Assembly (NCBI RefSeq): GCF_014905175.1
Contig: NC_057791.1
Location: forward strand, 1 to 64,000
DNA: 64,000 nt
Direction: 5' to 3'
Source of the DNA: Aphidius gifuensis
Taxonomy: Eukaryota; Arthropoda; Insecta; Hymenoptera; Braconidae
Shown in pieces: positions 1 through 12,400 of the stretch (position 1 is the stretch's first letter; every line of letters starts with the position of its first letter). The translations under genes and the position numbers were made by a program. The notes under the pieces are model-generated. The model was not told where the DNA came from. It worked only from the letters and a program-made list of their open reading frames with translations, and did not search any database.

Positions 1-1485
1 CTATTTATTTAAATTATTTATTTGTTTATTTACATTTTTTACTGTCATTATTTTTTTTTAAATTTATTAATTATATTTTTTGGAGTATTTTTAATTATTT
101 GATTGGATATACATGTATTGTATATGTTGAAAAAAATAGAAAAATTAATAATATTATTATATATTATTAAAAAAAATATTTTTATAACTGTCATCACGAC
201 CGCGACCACGACCACCACCACTGTCACCGAAAAATGACACACACACACGTGGATTTTTATAAAAACGCGCCAAATAATAATTTACTCGTGTCTCCTCGTC
301 ATCATCATCATCATCATTATCATTACGATCATTTTTTTTCGTATAATAAAATGATTATTACTTATTTTTAATATCATTATAATTAGTGCCTCTGAGTAAT
401 TAAAAATACTAAATAGAAATTATTTTTTTTTTTTTTTATATTTAAATTATAATGAAACTATATACATTGTTTCTTGGATTTCTATACGACAAAAGTTTTT
501 TTAATATTCAACACGATTGAAATGCATATGAAAATAATTAATTTGACTTTTTTAAATTTCATATAAATAATTTTTCATTGTAAAAGGAAAAAAAAAAAAA
601 AAATTGAAATTGTCTCGGGAACATTCAATCTTTATATATTCTAGTCACCTAGATACAATTTATCATTGTCAGATAAAAATAATAATAAACCATGAAAATA
701 TATTATTCGATGAAAAATCACAATTGGAATTTTCTTTATTTCTTTTTTTTTATTATAATTTTTTAATGCAATTATTCTTGGATATCCAGACAGATAAAAA
801 TAAAATAAATCAAGTCAAATATTGATTAATAAATTAAACTAAATTTATTAAAATAATTTATTATTATTATTTCATAAATTTCCATTTCATTATATATTTA
901 ATAAACATTTACTCGTGTAATATATTATTAACTTTTATTTTTTTTACCTATTGGAGGTCAGTGTTTTGAGTATACAAATTACAAGGCTAGTTGTTAATTT
1001 TAACGTTAATTTTTTTTTCTGTATTTGAATAAAAAATTCCTACATATAATATTATATATACTTGGAATTTTTTTTTTTAATGCTATTCAAAAGTTCAATA
1101 ACTCGTAAATATTTTAGCATAAATTATTATTAATTTATAATGAAAAGAAAAATAATGTTTTATGATTTTTAAAATTATATTTATTTAAATTAATAATATA
1201 TAAATGTAAATATCAATGAAATAATAATACTAATATTTGTGAAACCTGTAAACATTGCCATTAGTTAAAATTGACTTGAAATACTATATATTATTTTAAA
1301 ATAAACTTGTCATCTACAAATACAAATACAAATACAAAATATACATATATACATATATTATACATCACGTGATAAATATTTAACTGGATTTAAATATAAT
1401 AATAAATTCGTATTGGTTGAGTTAAAATTTACAATAGATAATTTGGCTTCATCGAAACCATAAAATTTCTAAATTGTTAAATATT
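1..1485. other. AT-rich upstream region, no gene seen
   Basis: Extremely AT-rich sequence with homopolymer runs and a short CAT/ATC trinucleotide run near 297-318. The short open frames here (48-248 minus, 604-825 plus) are low-complexity and show no family resemblance. A somewhat GC-richer patch at 188-300 could be regulatory, but no specific element is recognised. Confidence 0.6.
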
Positions 1486-1487
1486 CT

Positions 1488-1498
1488 ACTCAGTCTTT
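1488..1498 (+). promoter_or_regulatory. Candidate initiator for the kinase transcript using exon 1a
   Basis: The string TCAGTC at 1490-1495 matches the insect initiator consensus (TCAGTY) and lies about 155 bases upstream of the ATG at 1646. No clear TATA box precedes it. Its role as a transcription start is inference from position only. Confidence 0.25.
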
Positions 1499-1645
1499 CT
1501 TCATAGACAACTCGATTATATACCAGCAAAAATATAGAAAAATATTATTTCTTAAATTTAAAGTCAAAATAATTTTCATAATTTTGAAAAGTAAAGTGAA
1601 GTGGTTAATTGATAATTTAAATTTATAAATTAAAAAAATTTAAAT

Positions 1646-1719
1646 ATGTCAACTGATGAGCCAAAAGAACAAGGAGGTTCTGATGAGGATTACGTTATGG
1701 AGGACGATAATGATGATGG
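1646..1719 (+). CDS. rdgA: Kinase first coding exon 1a
   Basis: ATG at 1646 opens an acidic 24-residue peptide (begins MSTDEPKEQGGSDEDYV) ending in phase 2 at a strong GTAAGA donor. The phase fits both the exon at 5795 and the exon at 12040. A GC-richer coding island in AT-rich surroundings and a good donor support it. That it belongs to the kinase is inference from phase, order and the lack of another plus-strand gene nearby. Confidence 0.6.
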
Positions 1720-4700
1720 GTAAGAAATTAACAATACAAAATAGAAAAAAAAAAAAAAACGAAAGAAATTTCAATTATTTATTTTGCTTCTTTTAATTTG
1801 TTGGAAAAAACTTTTACCAAATTTTTATTTTTTTCGTAATTGTGACGGGGAAAATAAATAATAGAAAAAAAAAAAAATCAAACGTGGATAGTTTTACGTT
1901 TTTATCTGTGATCGTTGAGTAAATGATATATATATATATTTTCATGAAAAAAAAAAAAAAAAAATGAAAATAAAAGCTCTTGGGGGTCGTAAAAAAAAGG
2001 GCTTTATCATTTGAGTTCGATTTATTTTTTCGACCTTTATTTTAATGCCAATATAATAATATTTCAACATTTTTACATGATGATTATTTCAAAGTAGAAA
2101 AAAAATTGATTAAAATTTAAATACAACAAAATTTGTTGTTTTATTTATTTATTTTTTTTTTTGTGAAAATCACAATTTTCTTATCTCTAATTTATTTTTC
2201 AATAAAATGTTTTAAAATTAAAATATGATTTTAATTTGTATTATTAGGAATTTTTATTGTTTATTTTATTTTATTTTATTTTATTTTTTGATTAGTCATA
2301 GTTGACCTTCAATGAAAAAAATCACTCAAGCATCAAGCTAATTATACTGATATAATTATTATAGTTATGATTTTATGGTTGTTGCATATATTTTGTATCT
2401 TTTATTTTTTATTAATTTGAAATCAACGATATAGGAATAATTATTGTATATTAAAACCAGTTATTTCCATGATCCCACCACCGTCATTATATAGTCACTA
2501 CGAATAAATTCAAAAGTCTCCTTCTTTATTTTTATTTTTATTTTTTCTTCATTCAGTTTTTGCCTCTCTGGAACATATAATATACCAATATTATTGTTGT
2601 GTAGTGTTTATTAATTTTACAACAACAAATTTGTTTATTTTTAAAATTAAATAACATTATAGTCAAATGTTGTTTTAATATTTTCAATTTATAATTTTAA
2701 TTTTTGTCTGAAATTATTTATTTTTAACATTAAAGTGAATATATCAAAATAAAAATTTTTATGTTGTAAATTAAAAATTCAAGCAAATAATTATTAACCT
2801 TGAATTTTAAAAATGAAAATTTTACCTTGCTTTATTTGTGTTAAAAAAATTAAGAAAAAAAAAAAAAAAATTGCTGATCTTAAAAAATCCAACGTATTTC
2901 AACCGGTTTATCGATCAATTGAAGTATCATGTGGCCTTCAAATTGAACCAAAGTGAGTTACATTATGTAATACAGTAGAAATTAAAACAAAAAAAATATA
3001 AATAATGAAAAATTATTTAAACACAAGTTGTCATGTTGAAAATATATGATAAGCAAGTAATGAGATAAAAGTAAAAATATATAATACTGTACACACTGAA
3101 AAAGATAATGGATACATATTGAGAAGAATAAAAACGATATTGAATAGCGTGTTCGTAAATAGATATACCTACACCCTGGTTATTTTATATTTTAAATCAC
3201 AAAAGTTCCCTCCAGCATCGACAAAACTTTATCATTCTTCTCCTCTTATCTTTTGCATTATTATATTATACATATACCTCATTTTTAACCGTTTTCTTTT
3301 ATCGTTTTTTTTTTATTATCATCATCATCATGATATTGTTTTTTTTTTTTAACTAACCGATCGATTACTCGAAAGACAGAAATACCAGAGAACAAACCAA
3401 TAGTGTCCCACAAGTGAATTTAATTATCGATTTTAAGCTGACTTATTTATCTAACCCTGTCCTCTTTTATTAACAATATCTCATTATGTAAATTTTATAC
3501 ATTTTAAAATAAATAAATTGTATTAATATACCTATATATTTTATAAAATTTTTAAATTAAATTAAAATTATACAAGAGCTCAATAATAAAAATTATATTT
3601 TTATTTCAATAAATTTTATTTCTATTTTTAAAAATAATAAAGAATCTTGGAATTTTAATTATTTGAAAAAAAAAAAAAAAAAAAATGATTATCAATACAA
3701 CAACAATTACGTTATTAATTATTTATAATTATAAATAATTAATAATTACATAATCATAATATTTAAAAAAAAAAACAAATGCTTCTATTTGAATTTAATA
3801 CTCTAATGTATCCTTGAAACTATTAACGATATTGACAATTCAATTGAACATATTTTTGTATGGTTTTTATAAGTGCATAATAATCAGCTTGTTTTTTTTT
3901 TTTTTTTTTCATTATTTTTTGTTCACTTAATAATTGCGTTTACCGTGAATAGATATTTACGATGATAATGATGATGAAGCAAATTAAATAATTATTCTCA
4001 AAAATTACTAATAAGTAGTTATTCATAAATATTCATAAATTTATTTATTGTATTTTCAATATTATAAGTAGAAATTAAAACCCACAATTGAAATTCACTT
4101 GAGATTAATTAACGCCTATATTAAAATAATAATATTAAATTTGAATAAATATATATATTTATGATTATTCAAGAGGCTATTTCAATTGTTGATTTACAAA
4201 ACTGAATTATTTTTAACTAGATGAAGTTTTGTGTGTTGTAAATAATTAATAACTGATTGATTTTTCAAGTTTATTTTCTTTCTTTCTATTTTTTAGTTCA
4301 ATTTCATTCAATAAAATTTTATGGCCATTGTTTTTAAATTTTGTAGAAAGTCTATAATTATTTTTCCCAATTAATTTAATAAATTTTTATAGAATAGATA
4401 AAATTAAAAGATTTTACGAGAAAAAGTTTTTCTGAATTTTCCATAATTAAGACAATGATTAATTGACTTTTAAATTATTCAAAATATAAGCATTATTATT
4501 TCATTTTTCATTGATATACCAGACATTTATATTTTTTCTGAATTTTAAATTCAATTATTTTTTATTTTTTATCAAGATAATTGAATTTAAAAACAAACAA
4601 CAAGCTCCTATTATTTATTATTCTTCAAGAAGATGACACTAATTGGAATGAAAAAAAAATCAAAATAAATATACAAGATTATATGATAATACGTATACAT

Positions 4701-7700
4701 ACCTATATTCGAGGGAACATAAAAAAATATATAAAAATCAATGAAAAATAAATTTAATTATTCATCTAAAGATAAAAATAATATTCAAGATATCCTAAAA
4801 TAAATGGATAATATTATTTGCTCCAAAAATTATTACAATAAATATATATGTTCAAATTTGTGATACCTACTTGTGTCCTCAAGGCATAAACTGTCGGTTA
4901 TCTCATATACTTATATATACGCAGATAAAAAATATCACAATTTTTTAGGATCAAAAGAAAAAAATAAAGATTTTGGATAAAAAAAAAATTTTATAATATA
5001 TAGATATACAGATTTTGCAGTCTTATTTTATTTTTGCCATTTACACGAACGTTAAATTGTCACATAAAAAAAAGTGAAAAGAAATAAGTTTAAAAGTAGA
5101 ACAAATCTCAAATTGTGTGACTCTTACTTTTCTATTATTTCATTGTGATATTTGTATACATATAGAAAAAATATAAAATAATTTTACTCTTATATTTTAT
5201 TATTATTATTTTTTTATTCTCTGATGGATAAATTATATTACGACAATCACACGAGTCATCCGGCAACCGGCAATATTGATGTGTCATAATTTGACTTTAT
5301 TATATTATTATTATGAGGATTTAATGTTACATTTATTGGCACTTTATTTTAAAGCACATTTATTTTTATTTTTTTTATTAACAATTATTGCAATCATCGT
5401 CATTGCATTATTTATTATATATACAGCAAAAATTTAATTATAACTCAAGCTAGCTAATTAATGTGTTTGATGTTAAAAAAAAAAAAAAAAATACTATGTA
5501 CTTTATAGTTTGAAAAAAGAAAAGTATATATTATTTATTTTTTTATTTTGTCAAGTTTTAATTATACACACACTATTTAAAAAAATTAATTTGTATAATT
5601 AATTCATGATATTTTAAAAGGAAATTAATTAGTATAATTAAAGAAAGTAAGAAAGAAAAAGAAAATGAAAAATTTTACTCTAAATTAAAAAGTCAAATGC
5701 GAATAATAATAAATATTGAAAAAAAATAAATAAATAAATTAGGAATATAAAATGTACTTAGAGGTTTTTGTGATGTATAATATATGCATTGTAGGTTACT
5801 TGGCATCTCACCAGGGCTAGGACACCAGGTGCATTTCTCGGAGGGAACGAATTTACGATGCAGGGAAGACCCTGAACCACCCGATGAAAGGTTGGCAAGA
5901 TATACATATAGATGTTAAAATAAATAAATACACAAAAACAATAACATATACAAATTACAATTAAATAAACAAACAAAAAATTAAAAAAAAATACTCTATC
6001 GTAATTTTTATAATAGAAAAATTACGTGGATAAATAATAATGTCCCTAAAAATAGCTAGAATCATATGTCGTGGGATTACGGGTCAACTATATATATAAA
6101 AAATGATAAATATAATAATATATAAAATTGTTGAGGCTTATTATGTTTAGCCTCTATTATCGAGGCTTATAATCAAGTGGATTTGAGAATCTTGTGTATC
6201 GGTCAGGTTGACAAGGGACGAGTCATATATATAGAGCATATATAGAGATGATTTAATTATAATTGAGTATGATGATAAAGAGTGCAAGTTATTGATATTG
6301 ATGGTTAATTTCAAATAGAATATATATAATTATATTAATTATCTAATTTAAATTAGGTCATTGGTATGCATACATATAAATTTAGTGTTGTTGATGTATT
6401 TGTCATGTGCCAGTTAAACCAACATTCAACCACTATATATCTTTTTAGGTCATATGGCCTCTGAGAAAAACCAAAAATCATACACATGCCATTTTAATTA
6501 AAATCAAATATATCCATTGTTTAAACATCAACAACAACAATTTAGATATCAAAAAAATAATTATTATAATTACATACTTTAATTAAATTAATGAAAAATA
6601 ATTTTTCATAATTAGTAAAATTAAAAGAAATAAAGGAGGAAATTTTAATACATATACATATATTGTTGATTTTATTATTTTTTTTAATAAAAAATAATGT
6701 ATCATAAAGTTGAAGGTTTTGATTTAATCAGTTTTTTCGTTGAGGTTGATGTATTACATTGCGTGTTGTATTGTGGCTGACGAAATAATAATATCTATAC
6801 ACAGTGTGACACTCCCAACATACATGTCAAATTTAATAAACATTGTATATAATATATCCGCAAAATTTCCCATCTACATTATTATTCTTTACAATATTTT
6901 TTGCATATAAAAGTAAATTTATTATTTCGATATTTCATATTCATATTATTTTTTCGATCATGAAGAAATTCAATTTTTTTTTTCTTCTCATTTTATTCAG
7001 TGAATAATTTTAAATTATATAGATGAAAAAAATATGAAAAATTTATTTTTAATTTTTTTTCCTTTAAATACATTGGATACTCAAACTCACAAACAGATTA
7101 AACATGAAAAAGTTGAAAATAATAATAAAACGAAAAAAAAAAAAAATGTAGAGCAAAAACGTGACATTTTTCAGATGATTTATCATGCGAATGTAGATTC
7201 GTTGCATTTGGTATTTATTCTAAGCTTTTATGAAGCAAAAAAAGAGACTTGTAAAAAAAATAGTGAATGTATTTTCTTGAATAATTTAAAGCTCTGCTAT
7301 AGTTGTTTCCATATTCACACTACTTCTCTTAACTCTTTTGCTGCCGGCAATTTTAATATATTAAAAATATTCTACAAGAAAAAAAATAATATATTTCCAT
7401 AAATAATGGAAATTTAACATGCACTTTTATATGTTTATCATTTTTTTTAACACGACATCTTTTATAAAGTTTAAAAAGTATATATATATTATATTTATAT
7501 ATAACCTTTATCAATAATTTTTTTTTTAAATTTAAATTCAATTTTTTTGCGTCTGACTATTCACGACTCGTACTACTAAAAAAAAAACATGTAAATATTT
7601 TTCTAAAAAAATTAGTCTGACACTGCTTGACTTGTACTACTTAAATAAATAAGTCTTAAATTTTTTAAACATATATAAAAAAAAAAAATTTTATTTTAGT

Positions 7701-9059
7701 AATTTAAAATTTTGGCTTTAACCTTGCCATTGACTTGTACTACTGAAATATTTAATATCACAAGAATCACAAGAATTTAATATACAAAATTTAATTTAAA
7801 ACCATGATAAAAAAATGAAAAAAATAAAAAATTACATATACATATATATTGTCAATAAATTACTTTTTAATTTGTTTTTAAAAATTAGTCATCATTGTTA
7901 ACATAAAAAAAGCTAGTTCATCAAGTTAAAAGGATAGGCGACTCATCTCATCTCAATAAAAATAAATAATAAATAGTAATAATAATAATAATAAATCACA
8001 CACTATCCTTGCGTGTAAAAATGAAAAAAAAATAAAAAAATACTACTTAGGAATGATTTACATTGCTAATCGAGGGGGATGATAATAAAGGGGTTAAAAA
8101 ATAAATTATTCAACACGTGTTTAAATGGACAACCTGGTGGCTGTGAAACATTTTCCATGTTTTTTTTTTTTAACCACAAAATACATAAAAATAAAAAATA
8201 TTGTAGAATAATATTAAATTCGTTAACTTGTTAATAATATTTAAATAGCTTTTTTTTTTTATCATATATAATATTTTATTTTTGCAATATACAATTGCAG
8301 CTTAACGAGCTCTATAAAATCCTTTTTTTTTTCATTGCTTTATTTTTATTTTATTTTATTTTATTTTCACGACACTTGACTATCTGGTTTTACCTTTATT
8401 GTCCAACTACTTAAGTCTCATTGCTGTCTCATTCTCCGCATCTTTACGATGGTGCCACAAAGTTTAGATGAGGCCAAACTCTAGACGACGTTTTAGTAAT
8501 TCAAATATATATATAGCTCTTTTTTATTTGGCCATTCTTTTAATTTAAGTATCCTTCCTTTGCTCTAAAAAAAATAAAATAAATAAAAGCAGAAAAAAAA
8601 TAGAAACTTTTAGCTGACGTTTAAATAATATAAGGATAATAATTACTGTTATTTTATAATTTAAAATACGCGATGGAAAAAGTTTTCAAGTAATAAATAT
8701 ACATAGAGTTGTATTTTATATAAATTATTATAGAATCAAACGCACTAATTATTTTCTTCAACTTTAAATAAACTTGAAGTTTATTTTTATTATAAAACAC
8801 TCGAGTTTACAAATAATATAATAATAATATATTCAACAAAATTTTCATCATTAAAATTTATATATTTATTTTATTAGTTTGGAGTTGATAAAATAACATG
8901 AAAAGTTTTTTAAAAATAATAAAATATTTTCATTGTATATAATTTACAATCTCCTTACAATAAATTATTGATATATTTATTATTTATTATCGTTTAATTT
9001 TATGTAATATAATAATTTAAAATCTCGTCAAAAGAAAACCCAAAGTATATATCTATTTT

Positions 9060-9095
<36 letters not shown>

Positions 9096-9388
9096 TTCGA
9101 TAACCTCCCTATTGTAATATATTTTTGTCTTTTTGTTGTCAATTCACGTGTCAGTATATATATAAAAAAATGTCTTTCTTGTTTTATTCAGGTATTTATA
9201 TCTTTTCATCTATATTTTTTATAAAACTCATTCACTCTTGCAGCTTGGTTATCTAAAATATCCTTCACCCATCAATTGACTATAATATACAACTTAATAT
9301 TGACACAGACACAGTTTTACTGAACACAGCCAACTCTTTGAAAAAACTTTATATTGTTATGTGCCACCTTCAATCAACTTTATTTTAT

Positions 9389-9425
<37 letters not shown>

Positions 9426-12400
9426 AAAATTTTATACAATCCCCACATGAAATATTACAGCATTTCGTGATGCCAACTTATTTTAGTGTACACATACTTA
9501 AATATTGATGCAATTTTTTATTTTTATTTTTATTTTCATTTAATCTCCAACGTTTTATTATATACAAAATTGGATATTTTTATTTTTTTCAATTTTTCAT
9601 GTGTGGTATATCACTGCAGCTTTATTAAATTTTATCGTAAAAAATATAAATGTGCTTCAAAACTTTGTATTGTTTTTTCATTTATACAAAGATAATTAAT
9701 TAATTAGGAACTAATTCGATTTGAAAAAATTATAAATATTATTATTATTTTTTTTTGTTATAGAAAGTTTAATAAATTAACTTAATTCTTCTTTATTTAG
9801 CAAAATAAAACATAGATATTAATAACTTTATGAATTATTATGTCATAAAACTTTGTTTTTAGTATATACACATATTTTTTGTTTTTACTGTGAAAATAGG
9901 AAAAAAAAACATAAAACTTTAACGTATGTATTTAAATAATTTTATTTTACTAAAAAAAAAAATAAAATATTTGCAATGCAAAATAGCATAAGCAAACTTG
10001 CTCAGTCGTTAAAAAATTAAAAGTTAAAAAATATAAAATTCAAATTTTAAAATATTTATTTATCAATTTTTTATTATTACCCCCATTAGCTACTGCAAAA
10101 GAAAATAATAATAATAATAAAACTTACACAATGTCGTCATAGAAATGTTAATAATTTATTTATTATCAAATAATTCTCAAATATAAACCACCACCACCCT
10201 CAGTGCTCAATAAATGAAAATATAAAATAAAAAATAAAAATTACAATTTCGATTTGAATGAAAATATTCTATTATTTCTAAAATAATAATATGTCGAATA
10301 ATTTCTCGCTCTTGAAATTATACAGTCTCACCCTCAAAGCATACAAAATTCATTTACTCACACACACACAGTTGCAATGATATTTATATAAAATCCACAT
10401 ACACATATATCTTTATATAAAAATATACCTTATAGTTGATGAAAAGCCATCGGCGTTTTGGTTTCTGATATAGTCGCAGTAATTTTCCCAGCATGTAGAC
10501 CATGTAGACCTACAATGTTACTTGTATCAAACTACCACTACACATATATAATATTTTTGATATGTGTATTAATCCACCAAGCAACATTTTGGAATTCGCG
10601 CATGCCTGACAAAGACAGGGAGGGACGACGCTGAGGAGTTATCCACGACCCCGAAACATCGTCAACTGGGAGTCTTCAGCGTGTCGTTACGCGAACCAAA
10701 CACCACTCTATATTTATTTTAATTTTTCAAACAAAATAATAACAAATAATAATATAATAATTGTTGTGCAATATAAAACAGCTTAATGATACAAAATTTA
10801 TTTTTAATAATATTAAATTTATAAAAATGAATAAATCAAAAATTAAAAAATAATTTTATTTACCTTCTAATTTAAATAAATTATTTATTCATTTTTTTTT
10901 TTTTTTTTTTTCAATTTAACAACACCTCGTGGTTGTTGATGTCAAGTAGAAAAAATAAAAATAAAAAATTTAACCATGTGATAGTCATAATTGAGGGTGG
11001 TGATTTTTAGGGTGGTTTTATTTTATTTTATTTTATTTTATTTCATTTCATTTCATTTCATTTTAGTGGGATAATAAAAATAACAAGTTGTGAAAAATTT
11101 ATTAAATTAAATTTAAAATATGTGGTTTTATTTAAAATATATTGTGAAATGATTATATTAATTATATATGATTAACAAAACAATAATAAGAGTGCTGAAT
11201 ATATATATATTTTTTTTGTGAGTCAATAAAACGGGTGGATGGGAAATAAAGTTACGGGACTGGTTACGATCGATGGTGCTCTCTCTCAACATAACAACTG
11301 GCAACTGATATTGTGATGATCCACATATTATCATCATCCAGCTGCCAAAAATAATTATAAATAAATTTAAAGACAATTTTAATATAATATATATGACCAA
11401 AATCAATTGACTTATTTTTTCATTAACAAAATAATAAAATGCAATATAAAAAATTCTTTACAATTTATGAAATTTGATTATTATTGAAATATCTTTTGTT
11501 GATATTATTTTATGGATATTCTATTTTAGTCTATTCAAAATCAACAATAAATTATAAAATATTTCATCACCTTTTGATGATTAATTAATTTAGTCTAAAT
11601 TTAATCATTGGTATAGTCAAAGTGCAATATATAAAAATAATAAATATCATGATGATGATGATGATGACTTTGACGTGATGCATTAATAACTTGTTCAATC
11701 ACTTGAACTAGTAGTATATGTACATGAATAATATATTTAAATAAAAATAATTGACCCAAATAATTTTAATTGATGAAATTAAAAATAATCAACATTAATA
11801 ATAATAATAATAATAATAATCATATCCTCCCTTCTTGGTCTAACTGTTTACCTTTAAATTGACCAGTTAGAATGGGCCTCAGTTGCCTTACAAAAACATT
11901 CAGCATTGCTGATAAATTATATTATTTATTAAATATAATAATATTATATAATTTAATGTTAATTAATAAAAAAATATTGCCTGGTGTAATAAATAAACAC
12001 CAGACAACAAAAATAATAATATTAAATAATTATATTGAGAATGCAGAGATTGCGTTCGACCTTCAAAAGGTCGCGCACACCGACGGGGGCGGAAATGAAA
12101 TCACAATCAAGTTTAGAAGTACCAAAACAAATACGTTCAGCATCATTCGATGAAATACAACTTGAAGCAAAACGTCAAGATGAACAATTGTCATCATCAT
12201 CATCAACAACAACAACAACAACAACACCATCAACATCAAAATTAAGTGAAAAAAATCGTACATCAACACTTCGTGTACCAAAAAGTGGACAAAGATCAAA
12301 ATCATTTGATATTTATGAAAAAACATCATTAATACCATCATCACCATCAGCAAGATCATCTGGTTCATCTGGTTCACGTAAAAGTGATACATCATCATTG

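Noticed and set aside
5758..5976. Minus-strand open frame containing LPTFHRVVQGLPCIV
   Set aside because: It covers the plus-strand cassette exon, whose splice sites and phase give a better explanation.
7034..7402. 122-codon open frame as a gene
   Set aside because: Lys/Asn-rich, composition-driven, no family resemblance, inside an intron.
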